A DNA stretch of 64,000 nt from Thermus thermophilus HB8 (lineage in GTDB: Bacteria; Deinococcota; Deinococci; Deinococcales; Thermaceae), in the NCBI RefSeq assembly GCF_000091545.1, contig NC_006461.1:1460303-1524302 (forward strand). The letters run 5' to 3'. The notes under the pieces are model-generated. The model ran no database searches. It saw nothing but the letters and a program-made list of their open reading frames with translations, and was not told where the DNA came from. The position numbers and the translations under genes are program-made. Shown here piece after piece: positions 20,942-28,865 of the stretch (within the stretch, counting starts at the first letter, position 1; the number at the start of each line of letters is the position of its first letter).

Positions 20942-22603
20942 ATGCTGGAAACCGCCCTGCGCCCGGAGGACCGGGAAAGCCCCACCTTTAAGGCCAACAA
21001 GGACGCCTGGGTGGCCCTGGTGCGGGACTTCAGGGAAAGCCTGGAAAGGGTGCGCCAGGGAGGTGGCCCCAAGGCCGTGGAGCGGCAGCACAAGAAGGGC
21101 CGCCTCACCGCCAGGGAGCGCATACAAAAGCTCATAGACCCCGGCACGGAGTTCTACGAGCTCATGGCCTTCGCCGGATGGGGGATGTACGAGGAGTGGG
21201 GCGGGGCCCCGGCGGGGGGGGTGATCACGGGGATCGGCCGCATCGCGGGACGGGACTGGATGATCGTCGCCAACGACGCCACGGTGAAGGCCGGGGCCTT
21301 CTTCCCCATCACCGCCAAGAAGGTGATCCGGGCCCAGACCATCGCCCTGGAAAACCGCATCCCCACGGTCTACCTGGTGGACTCCGCCGGGGTGTTCCTC
21401 CCCCTCCAGGACGAGGTCTTCCCCGACCAGGACGACTTTGGCCGCATCTTCTACCTGAACGCCCGCATGTCGGCCCTGGGGATCCCCCAGATCTCGGCCA
21501 TCATGGGGAACTGCGTGGCCGGGGGGGCCTACCTCCCCGTGATGACGGACGTCCTCATCATGACGGAGGGAAGCGGCCTCTACCTCGCGGGCCCCGCCCT
21601 GGTGAAGGCGGCCATCGGCCAGGAGGTCACCTCCGAGGAGCTCGGGGGGGCGAGGATGCACTACGAGGTCTCGGGAACGGTGGACTTCTACGAGCCCACG
21701 GACGAGGCGGCCTTGGCGCGCATAAGGGAGCTCGCCGCCCTCTACCCGCCCCCCCGCCTCGCCCCTTGGGCGGAAGGGCGCAAAGCGCCCAAGGAACCCC
21801 TCTACCCCATAGAGGACCTCTACGGCCTGGTCTCCCCCGACGGCTCCCGCCCCTACGACCTCCGGGAGGTGATCGCCCGGATCGTGGACGGCTCGGAGTT
21901 TCTGGAGTACAAGGGGGGGTACGGGGAGACCCTGGTCACGGGCTTCGCCCGGATCGGGGGGTACCCCGTGGGCATTGTGGGCAACCAGCGCCTCGTCCTC
22001 AAGAAGCGGGGGCGGATTGAGGTGGGCGGGGTCATCTACGCCGAGGCGGCGGACAAGGCGGCCCGGTTCATCCTCGAGGTCAACCAGATGGGGATCCCCC
22101 TCCTCTTCCTCCAGGACGTGACGGGCTTCATGGTGGGGAAGGAGTCGGAGCAGGCGGGGATCATCAGGCGGGGGGCGAAGCTGGTGAACGCCGTCTCCAA
22201 CTCGGTGGTGCCCAAGATCACCCTGATCCTCGGGGGGTCCTTCGGGGCGGGGAACTACGCCCTCGCGGGCAAGGCCTACGCCCCCCGGTTCCTCTTCGCC
22301 TGGCCCAGCGCCAAGTACGCCGTGATGGGCGGGGCCCAGGCGGCGAAGACCCTTCTGGAGCTTGAGGTGGAGAAGCTCAAGCGGGAGGGGAAGGAGCCCT
22401 CGGACGAGGAGCTCAAGGAGCTCTACGAGCGCATCAAGGGCCGCTACGAGGAGACCCTGGACCCCCGCTACGCCGCCGCCAGGCTCTGGGTGGACGGGGT
22501 GATCTTCCCCCACGAGACCCGGAAGTGGCTCATCAAGGCCCTCGAGGCCTGCGCCCTGAACCCGGAGCGGGAGCCTTTCCGCATCGGGGTCTTCCAGGTC
22601 TAG
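20942..22603 (+). CDS. Acyl-CoA carboxylase carboxyltransferase (beta) subunit
   Basis: The 553-residue protein has both carboxyltransferase halves: LTARERIQKLIDPGTEF and VDSAGVFLPLQDEVFPD in the N half; FLQDVTGFMVGKESEQAGIIRRGAKL and SFGAGNYALAGKAYAPRF in the C half. It resembles methylcrotonyl- or geranyl-CoA carboxylase more than acetyl-CoA carboxylase, but the substrate is uncertain. No biotin carboxylase or carrier gene is adjacent, so the alpha subunit must be elsewhere. Convergent with marC (4-bp overlap). Confidence 0.9.
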   Translation: MLETALRPEDRESPTFKANKDAWVALVRDFRESLERVRQGGGPKAVERQHKKGRLTARERIQKLIDPGTEFYELMAFAGWGMYEEWGGAPAGGVITGIGRIAGRDWMIVANDATVKAGAFFPITAKKVIRAQTIALENRIPTVYLVDSAGVFLPLQDEVFPDQDDFGRIFYLNARMSALGIPQISAIMGNCVAGGAYLPVMTDVLIMTEGSGLYLAGPALVKAAIGQEVTSEELGGARMHYEVSGTVDFYEPTDEAALARIRELAALYPPPRLAPWAEGRKAPKEPLYPIEDLYGLVSPDGSRPYDLREVIARIVDGSEFLEYKGGYGETLVTGFARIGGYPVGIVGNQRLVLKKRGRIEVGGVIYAEAADKAARFILEVNQMGIPLLFLQDVTGFMVGKESEQAGIIRRGAKLVNAVSNSVVPKITLILGGSFGAGNYALAGKAYAPRFLFAWPSAKYAVMGGAQAAKTLLELEVEKLKREGKEPSDEELKELYERIKGRYEETLDPRYAAARLWVDGVIFPHETRKWLIKALEACALNPEREPFRIGVFQV

Positions 22604-23211
22604 AGGAGGCCCTTCACCCCGTCCGCCACGTACTGCACGGCCAGGGCGGCGAGGAGGAGGCCCAGGACGCGGGTGACCACGTTCACCCCCGTCCGCCCCA
22701 GGGCCCGGCGCACCGCCGTGGCCCCCCGGAGGAAGAGGTAGGCCAGGAAGAGGACGAGGTAGGCGGTGAAAAGGACCACGGCGAAGCCGTAGGGCACCCC
22801 CTTGGCCTCCGCCCCCAGGACCAGGACGCTGGCCAAGGCCCCAGGCCCGGCGATGAGGGGGATGGCGAGGGGAAAGACGGAGATGTCCGCCCGGCTCAAG
22901 GCCTCGTCCCGCTCCTCCTCCGTCTCCCGCTCGTGGTGGGCGAAGACCATCTCCGTGGCGATGCGGAAGAGGAGCACCCCGCCCGCGATGCGCAGGGCCT
23001 CGAGGGAGATCCCCAGGTGCCCCAGAAGCTCCCGCCCGAAAAAGTAGAAGAAGGTGAGCAGCCCCCCCGCCACCAGGACCGCCTTGCGGGCGATGAGGAC
23101 CTGGGTCCGGTGGGGGCGGTCCCCCGCCAAGGCCACGAAGACGGGGACGAGCCCCACCGGGTCCATGACCACGAAGAGGGTCAGGAAGGACTTGAGAAAG
23201 AGCTCCAGCAC
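22600..23211 (-). CDS. MarC/NAAT family integral membrane protein
   Basis: The 203-residue protein has about six hydrophobic segments and the MarC opening LKSFLTLFVVMDPVGLVPVFVAL, plus PLAIPLIAGPGALASVLVL. The family's transport role is not established (neutral amino acid transport has been reported in archaea). It starts 1 base after the argR stop, so it is probably cotranscribed with argR. Confidence 0.88.
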   Translation of the reverse strand: MLELFLKSFLTLFVVMDPVGLVPVFVALAGDRPHRTQVLIARKAVLVAGGLLTFFYFFGRELLGHLGISLEALRIAGGVLLFRIATEMVFAHHERETEEERDEALSRADISVFPLAIPLIAGPGALASVLVLGAEAKGVPYGFAVVLFTAYLVLFLAYLFLRGATAVRRALGRTGVNVVTRVLGLLLAALAVQYVADGVKGLL

Positions 23212-23212
23212 C

Positions 23213-23707
23213 CTAGGAACCGGAAAGCGCCCGCCGCAGGGCCCTTCCCTCCACGAGCAGGCCCGCGAACTCGTCCTCGAGGGCCTGGGCCGCCTCCTCG
23301 GTTCGGGCCACCACGAGGATGGTGTCGTCCCCGGCCAAGGTGCCCACGATCTCGTCCCGGCGGAGGCGGTCCAGGAGGTAGGCGATGCCGGAGGCGTGCC
23401 CCTCCGCCGTCTTCACCACGAGAAGGTTCCCTCCCCGGTCCACGTCCCGCACGAAGAGGCCGAACTGGCGCTTGAGCTCCTCGTAGGCGTTCTCGGGAAG
23501 GTCCGCGGCCGGGAGGACGTACCGGTGCCGCCCCTTGCCCAAGGCGATGCGGGCCAGGCCCAGCTCGGCGATGTCCCGGCTCACCGTGGCCTGGGTCACC
23601 TCAAACCCCAGCTGGCGCAGCCTCTCCACCAGCTCCTTCTGGGTGCCGATCTCCTCCCGGCGGACGATCTCCTGGATGGCGCGGTGCCGTTCCGCCTTGT
23701 TGCCCAT
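23213..23707 (-). CDS. argR: Arginine repressor
   Basis: The 164-residue protein has the ArgR winged-helix domain (TQKELVERLRQLGFEVTQATVSRDIAELGL) and the C-terminal hexamerisation/arginine domain (GTLAGDDTILVVARTEEAAQ). It represses arginine synthesis genes when arginine is present; none of those genes lies in this window. The 9-bp gap to coaBC suggests one operon. Confidence 0.94.
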   Translation of the reverse strand: MGNKAERHRAIQEIVRREEIGTQKELVERLRQLGFEVTQATVSRDIAELGLARIALGKGRHRYVLPAADLPENAYEELKRQFGLFVRDVDRGGNLLVVKTAEGHASGIAYLLDRLRRDEIVGTLAGDDTILVVARTEEAAQALEDEFAGLLVEGRALRRALSGS

Positions 23708-23716
23708 ACGCGGCTC

Positions 23717-24907
23717 CTATCGCTTCCAGAGCTCCTTGACGAAATCCAGTATACGGTGGGCCACCTCCCGCTTGGAAAGCCGGGGAAGCTCCACCACCCG
23801 GCCGTCCCGCAGGATCAGGGTCACCTCGTTCTCGGGGCTCCCGAAGCCCACCCCCTCCCGCCCCACGTAGTTCAAGGCGATCAGGTCCAGGTTCTTGCGG
23901 GCGAGCTTCCCCCGGGCCCGCTCCAGGCCCTCCCGGGTCTCCATGGCGAAGCCCACGAGCACCCGCCCCTCCTTCCTCTCCCCGAGCTCGCGGAGGATGT
24001 CGGGGTTGGGCACGAGGCGGAGGAGCTTTTCCGCCTCGGCCTTGGGCTCCTTGTCCTTTAGGGTCTCGGCGGGCCGGTAGTCCGCCACCGCGGCGGCCAT
24101 GACCACCGCCTGGGCCCAGGGGTAGCGGTCCAGGAGGGCCTTTCGCATCTCCAGGGCGCTCTCCACCCGGACCACCTCCACGCCCCAGGGGTCGGGAAGC
24201 GCGGTGGGCCCGGAGACCAGGACCACCTCCGCCCCCCGGTCCCGGGCGGCCTCGGCCACGGCGTAGCCCATCCGGCCCGAGGAGGGGTTGGAGAGGAAGC
24301 GCACCGGGTCCAGGTACTCCCGGGTGGGCCCGGCGGAGACGAGGAGGCGGAGGCCCGAGAGGTCCTTGGGCGCGAGGAAAGCCCGTAACCGCTCCACAAG
24401 CTCCTCGGGCTCCAGCATCCGCCCCCATCCCTCCCCCTCCCCCACGGCGGCCAAGGGGCCGTAGGCCGGGCCGAAGAAGGCGTGCCCCAGCTCCTCCAGC
24501 CGCCTGACGTGGGCCTGGGTCTGGGGGGCGAGCCACATGGCCTCGTTCATGGCCGGGGCCCAGGCCACCCGTTTGGCCCCGGCGAGGAGGGTGGCGGAGA
24601 GGAGGTCGTCGGCGAGCCCCAAAGCGGCCTTGGCCAGGGCGTCGGCGGTGGCGGGGGCCACCAGGACCACCTCGGCCCAGCGGGCGAGCTCAATGTGGAG
24701 GGCCCTCCCGTCGGGCCGGAACCAGGCCTCCTCCGTGGCCACCTCGCCCCCGGAGGCCACGGCCAGGGAGAGGGGGGTGACGAACTCCAGGGCCCTGGGG
24801 GTGGCGAGGGCCCGCACCTCGTGCCCCTCCCGGCGCAGGAGGCGGAGGAGGTGGGGGGCCTTCACCGCGGCCACCCCCCCCGTCACCGCCACCAGGACCC
24901 GGGCCAC
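23717..24907 (-). CDS. coaBC: Bifunctional phosphopantothenoylcysteine synthetase/decarboxylase
   Basis: The 396-residue protein catalyses two steps of CoA synthesis. The N-terminal flavoprotein CoaC domain shows VLVAVTGGVAAVKAPHLLRLL, PATADALAKAALGLADDLLSA and APAMNEAMW. The C-terminal CoaB domain shows LVSAGPTREYLDPVRFLSNPSSGRMG and MAAAVADYRP. It lies in the conserved gmk-rpoZ-coaBC order. Confidence 0.95.
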   Translation of the reverse strand: MARVLVAVTGGVAAVKAPHLLRLLRREGHEVRALATPRALEFVTPLSLAVASGGEVATEEAWFRPDGRALHIELARWAEVVLVAPATADALAKAALGLADDLLSATLLAGAKRVAWAPAMNEAMWLAPQTQAHVRRLEELGHAFFGPAYGPLAAVGEGEGWGRMLEPEELVERLRAFLAPKDLSGLRLLVSAGPTREYLDPVRFLSNPSSGRMGYAVAEAARDRGAEVVLVSGPTALPDPWGVEVVRVESALEMRKALLDRYPWAQAVVMAAAVADYRPAETLKDKEPKAEAEKLLRLVPNPDILRELGERKEGRVLVGFAMETREGLERARGKLARKNLDLIALNYVGREGVGFGSPENEVTLILRDGRVVELPRLSKREVAHRILDFVKELWKR

Positions 24908-24913
24908 GGCGCG

Positions 24914-25213
24914 CTACTCCTCCCGCTCCACCGGGTAGAGCCGCTCCATCTCCTTTTGGAGCCGGTCCTCGGGCACCAGGTTCTCGCCGAAGACCAACCG
25001 GCCCGTGAGGAGCTCCTTCATGGCCCAGGTCACGGCGTTGGGGTCGTCAAAAAGCCCCTCGAGGGTCTGCATCTTGGGCCTCTCCTCCGGCTCCAAGACC
25101 GTGTTCTTGAAGCCGTGGCGGAGGAGCTGCTGCGCCCTTTTGGCCACCACCACGGTGAGCCGGTACTTGGAGTCCACCATGCCGAAGAGCTTGTCAATGC
25201 CCGGTTCCGCCAT
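24914..25213 (-). CDS. rpoZ: RNA polymerase omega subunit
   Basis: The 99-residue protein matches Thermus omega: GIDKLFGMVDSKYRLTVVVAKRAQQLL, then AMKELLTGRLVFGENLVPE. It helps beta-prime fold and assemble. Its 5' end overlaps the gmk 3' end by 20 bp in another frame. Confidence 0.96.
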   Translation of the reverse strand: MAEPGIDKLFGMVDSKYRLTVVVAKRAQQLLRHGFKNTVLEPEERPKMQTLEGLFDDPNAVTWAMKELLTGRLVFGENLVPEDRLQKEMERLYPVEREE

Positions 25214-25856
25214 ACCGCCTCCTTAGGATCTCGTCCAGCTCGGCCTCGAGGGCCAAATCGCGCCGCAGGGCCATCTCCAAAGCCTCCCCCATCCTCCCGC
25301 TCCGCCGCCTCTCCGCGGTGAGGATGGCGAGGAAGTCGGCCACGGCCTCCTCGAGGACGTCGTTCACCACCACGTAGTCAAAGAGGTGGGCGTTCCTTAT
25401 CTCCCACTCCGCCTGCTCCAGGCGCTTCTGGATCTTCTCGGGGCTGTCCTTGCCCCGGTAGACCAGGCGGCGCTTCAGCTCGGAGAGAGAGGGGGGTAGG
25501 AGGAAGATCAGGACCGCCTCGGGCACGGCCCGCTTCACCTGGAGCGCCCCCTGGACCTCAATCTCCAAGAGGACGTCCTCCCCCCGGCTCAAGGCCCGCT
25601 CCACCGGGGCCCTGGGGGTGCCGTAGAGGTGGCCCACGTACTCCGCGTACTCCAAGAAGCCGTCCTCGCGGACGAGGGCCTCAAAGGTGGGGCGGTCCAC
25701 GAAGTAGTAGTCCACCCCGTCCACCTCCCCCGGCCGGGGGGGGCGGGTGGTCATGGAGATGGAGTAGAAGAGCCGGGTGCGCTCCAGCACCTTCGCCCGC
25801 ACCGTGCCCTTGCCCACCCCGCTCGCCCCGGTCATCACGAAAAGGCGGCCCCGCAT
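25194..25856 (-). CDS. gmk: Guanylate kinase
   Basis: The 220-residue enzyme phosphorylates GMP to GDP. Seen: the P-loop MTGASGVGKGT, STTRPPRPGEVDGVDYYFV-type GMP-binding segment, EYAEYVGHLYGTPRAPVE and LEIEVQGALQVK. ATG at 25856 is preferred: GTGAAGGGG just upstream works as ribosome site and TATCCT (minus strand, 25873-25878) as -10. A longer frame from 25910 is not conserved. First gene of the gmk-rpoZ-coaBC-argR-marC run. Confidence 0.95.
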   Translation of the reverse strand: MRGRLFVMTGASGVGKGTVRAKVLERTRLFYSISMTTRPPRPGEVDGVDYYFVDRPTFEALVREDGFLEYAEYVGHLYGTPRAPVERALSRGEDVLLEIEVQGALQVKRAVPEAVLIFLLPPSLSELKRRLVYRGKDSPEKIQKRLEQAEWEIRNAHLFDYVVVNDVLEEAVADFLAILTAERRRSGRMGEALEMALRRDLALEAELDEILRRRYGGTGH

Positions 25857-25895
25857 CCCCTTCACCCGGGAGAGGATACCACAGGACCGGGGTGT

Positions 25896-25901
25896 TAGAC
25901 T
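25896..25901 (+). promoter_or_regulatory. -10 element of the GH13 gene
   Basis: TAGACT ends 7 bases before the ATG at 25909. The GGAGG in between is too close to act normally, so the mRNA is probably leaderless or nearly so. Divergent from the gmk promoter 20 bp away. Confidence 0.5.
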
Positions 25902-25908
25902 CGGAGGC

Positions 25909-27336
25909 ATGGCATGGTACGAAGGCGCCTTCTTTTACCAGATCTTCCCCGACCGCTTCTTCCGCGCAGGCCCGCCGGGCAGGCCCGCCCCCGCGGGGCC
26001 CTTTGAGCCCTGGGAAGCCCCCCCTACCCTCAGGGGCTTCAAAGGAGGGACGCTTTGGGGCGTGGCGGAGAAGCTCCCCTACCTCCTGGACCTGGGGGTG
26101 GAGGCCATCTACCTCAACCCCGTCTTCGCCTCCACCGCCAACCACCGCTACCACACCGTGGACTACTTCCAGGTAGACCCCATCCTGGGGGGAAACGAGG
26201 CCTTAAGGCACCTCCTGGAGGTGGCCCACGCCCACGGGGTGAGGGTCATCCTGGACGGGGTCTTCAACCACACGGGCCGGGGCTTCTTCGCCTTCCAGCA
26301 CCTCATGGAAAACGGCGAGCAAAGCCCCTACCGGGACTGGTACCACGTCAAGGGCTTCCCCCTAAAGGCCTACACCGCCCACCCCAACTACGAGGCCTGG
26401 TGGGGCAACCCCGAGCTCCCCAAGCTCAAGGTGGAGACCCCGGCGGTGCGGGAATACCTCCTCGCCGTGGCCGAGCACTGGATCCGCTTCGGCGTAGACG
26501 GCTGGCGTCTGGACGTGCCCAACGAAATCCCCGACCCCACCTTCTGGCGGGAGTTCCGCCAAAGGGTCAAGGGGGCGAACCCCGAGGCCTACATCGTGGG
26601 GGAGATCTGGGAGGAGGCGGACTTTTGGCTCCAGGGGGACATGTTTGACGCGGTGATGAACTACCCCCTCGCCCGGGCCGTCCTGGGCTTCGTGGGCGGG
26701 GAGGCCCTGGACCGGGACCTCGCGGCGCAAACGGGCCTAGGCCGCATAGAACCCCTCCAGGCCCTGGCCTTCAGCCATCGGCTGGAGGACCTCTTCGGCC
26801 GCTACCGCCCCGAGGTGGTCCGGGCCCAGATGAACCTCCTCACCTCCCACGACACCCCCAGGCTCCTCAGCCTGATGCGGGGGAGCGTGGAGCGGGCCCG
26901 GCTGGCCCTGGCCCTCCTCTTCCTCCTCCCGGGGAACCCCACCGTCTACTACGGGGAGGAAGTGGGGATGGCGGGGGGCAAGGACCCGGAAAACCGGGGC
27001 GGGATGGTCTGGGAGGAGGCCCGCTGGCAGAAGGACCTCCGGGAGACGGTCAAGCGCCTGGCCCGGCTCAGGAAGGAACACCCCGCGCTCCGCACCGCCC
27101 CCTACCTGCGGATCTACGCCCAGGACGGCCACCTGGCCTTCGCCCGGGGGCCCTACCTGGCGGTGGTGAACGCCTCTCCCCACCCCTTCCGCCAGGACTT
27201 CCCCCTGCACGGGGTCTTCCCCCGGGGGGGAAGGGCGGTGGACCTCCTCTCCGGGGAGGTCTGCACGCCCCAGGGGGGGAGGCTCTGCGGCCCCGTGCTT
27301 CCGCCCTTCTCCCTGGCCCTGTGGCGGGAGGCCTAA
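25909..27336 (+). CDS. GH13 alpha-amylase family glycosidase (cyclomaltodextrinase/neopullulanase-like)
   Basis: The 475-residue protein has the GH13 barrel regions: region I DGVFNH, region II GWRLDVPNE (nucleophile Asp), region III VGEIWEEA (acid Glu) and region IV LTSHDTPR (Asp). A short beta C-domain follows. It lacks the N-terminal domain of typical neopullulanases and has no signal peptide, so it probably acts on maltodextrins in the cytoplasm. Substrate is uncertain. Its 3' end overlaps the convergent atl gene by 4 bp. Confidence 0.88.
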   Translation: MAWYEGAFFYQIFPDRFFRAGPPGRPAPAGPFEPWEAPPTLRGFKGGTLWGVAEKLPYLLDLGVEAIYLNPVFASTANHRYHTVDYFQVDPILGGNEALRHLLEVAHAHGVRVILDGVFNHTGRGFFAFQHLMENGEQSPYRDWYHVKGFPLKAYTAHPNYEAWWGNPELPKLKVETPAVREYLLAVAEHWIRFGVDGWRLDVPNEIPDPTFWREFRQRVKGANPEAYIVGEIWEEADFWLQGDMFDAVMNYPLARAVLGFVGGEALDRDLAAQTGLGRIEPLQALAFSHRLEDLFGRYRPEVVRAQMNLLTSHDTPRLLSLMRGSVERARLALALLFLLPGNPTVYYGEEVGMAGGKDPENRGGMVWEEARWQKDLRETVKRLARLRKEHPALRTAPYLRIYAQDGHLAFARGPYLAVVNASPHPFRQDFPLHGVFPRGGRAVDLLSGEVCTPQGGRLCGPVLPPFSLALWREA

Positions 27337-27776
27337 AGGGCCCCCTCAAAGCGGAGGAGCCAAAGCTTCAGCCCCTCCTGCCCCTGAAACCCCCCAAGCC
27401 GCCCGTCGGCGTGGATCACCCGGTGGGCGGGGACGAGGAGGAAAAAGGGGCAGGCCCTAAGGGCCGCCCCCACCGCCCTGGGGGAGAGGCCGAGCTCCCG
27501 GCCCAAGGCCCCGTAGCTCACGGTCCGCCCGTAGGGCACAAGGCGGACCCGCTCGTAGAGGCGGAGCCTGGCCGGGGAGAGGCCGGTGTAGTCCAGGGGG
27601 AGGTCCAGGAAGTCGGGCCGCTCCCCGGCGAAGTAGGCCTGGACCGCCTCCCGCACCCTAAGGGCCAGCGCCCCTTCGGCCTCCGGACCCCGGGGGTAGA
27701 GGGCGGGCTCGAGGCGGCGCACCCCCAGGGGCGAGACCTCCAGCCACAGGGGACCTAAGGGCGTGGGGAGCCACAC
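27333..27776 (-). CDS. atl: Alkyltransferase-like protein (O6-alkylguanine recognition, no transfer)
   Basis: The 147-residue protein has the MGMT fold, with the helix-turn-helix region PYGRTVSYGALGRELG and the active-site segment VPAHRVIHADGRLGGF. The acceptor Cys of PCHR is Ala117 here, so it cannot accept the alkyl group. Such ATL proteins are known to bind O6-alkylguanine and pass it to nucleotide excision repair; the Thermus protein (TTHA1564 in memory) is a described example. UvrC is in this same window. Last gene of the long minus-strand run. Confidence 0.92.
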   Translation of the reverse strand: MWLPTPLGPLWLEVSPLGVRRLEPALYPRGPEAEGALALRVREAVQAYFAGERPDFLDLPLDYTGLSPARLRLYERVRLVPYGRTVSYGALGRELGLSPRAVGAALRACPFFLLVPAHRVIHADGRLGGFQGQEGLKLWLLRFEGAL

Positions 27777-27780
27777 GGCC

Positions 27781-28830
27781 CTAGCGCGCCGCCACCTCGA
27801 GGGGGGAGAGGAGGGTGCCCGGGAAGTAGTGCCCCAGGATCTCCCGGTAGCCGTAGCCCCGCTCCGCCATCCCCTTGGCCCCCCACTGGGAGAGGCCCAC
27901 GCCGTGCCCCGCCCCCCGGCCCAGGGCGAGCCAGCCCTGGAACTCCGCCATGGCGGAGGGCAGGCCCATGAGGCGGAGCAGGCGCTGGGCCTCGGGGCCC
28001 CGGACCTCCACCCCCAGGAGGCGCACCCGCCAGGCCCGCCCCGAAGGGCTTTTCTCCAGGACCTGGGGCGGGTCGTCCCCCCTCGGGGCGTAGCCCAAGG
28101 CCCGGAGCGCCCGGGCCGCCTCCTCGGGGCGCACGGCCTGCTGCCAGACGCTCTTGGGGCCCTTGGCGTAGGGGTCGGGCCGGGGGCGGAGGTAGGGGAG
28201 GGCCTTTCGGAAGACCTCCTCGCTCCCCGCCGTCATTCCCCCGGAGTCGGCGTGGTAGAGGGCCGAGGCCACCTGCCCGGCGTAGCTCAGCACCCGCCCC
28301 TCCGTGGCCCGGACCGCCCTCTCGTGCCGGGGCGTCTCCGCGGAAAGCCCCAGGTAGACCTGGCAGGCCTCCGTGGCGCAGAGGTCGTAGGGGGCCAAGG
28401 GGTTGAGCCGGCGCACGGCGAAGGTGCGGGCCAGGACGGCCTGGGCCTTCAGGGCCTCCTCGGGGAAGGAGGCGGGCATCTCCGCGGGCAGGACCCCGAG
28501 GAGGTAGTCCTCCAGGGGAAGGACGTTGACGAGGAGGAGGCGCCCCCCCTCCACCCGGGCCACGAGCCCTCCCCGGTAGGGCCTCTTCTCCAAGGCGAAG
28601 TAGGGCCCCTCCACCGCCCAGGAGGGGAGGAGCCGCCCTTCCACCACCACCCCTTCCGCCTGGCCCCGGAGGGCCACCTCCCCCGTGGGGAGGGCAAGCC
28701 GCACCTCCTCCCCCAGCTCCACCTCCTTGAGGAGCACCCGGACGAGGAGGGCCTCGAGGCCCGGGGCCTTCTGCCCCAGCGCCGCCAGGACCAAGGCCAA
28801 TAGCCCTACCCACGCCCAAAGCCGCTTCAA
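27781..28830 (-). CDS. SpoIID/LytB domain protein, exported
   Basis: The 349-residue protein has an N-terminal signal or anchor (LWAWVGLLALVLAALG) and the SpoIID core: LPLEDYLLGVLPAEMPASFPEEALKAQAVLARTFAV, then CQVYLGLSAETPRHERAVRATEGRVL and YHADSGGMT. SpoIID is a peptidoglycan lytic transglycosylase in sporulating bacteria; here a cell-wall role in a non-sporulating organism is inferred. The start is TTG with a strong AAAGGAGG. Confidence 0.85.
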   Translation of the reverse strand: MKRLWAWVGLLALVLAALGQKAPGLEALLVRVLLKEVELGEEVRLALPTGEVALRGQAEGVVVEGRLLPSWAVEGPYFALEKRPYRGGLVARVEGGRLLLVNVLPLEDYLLGVLPAEMPASFPEEALKAQAVLARTFAVRRLNPLAPYDLCATEACQVYLGLSAETPRHERAVRATEGRVLSYAGQVASALYHADSGGMTAGSEEVFRKALPYLRPRPDPYAKGPKSVWQQAVRPEEAARALRALGYAPRGDDPPQVLEKSPSGRAWRVRLLGVEVRGPEAQRLLRLMGLPSAMAEFQGWLALGRGAGHGVGLSQWGAKGMAERGYGYREILGHYFPGTLLSPLEVAAR

Positions 28831-28865
28831 CCCCGCCTCCTTTCGCCGAACATCCTAACCCTTCC

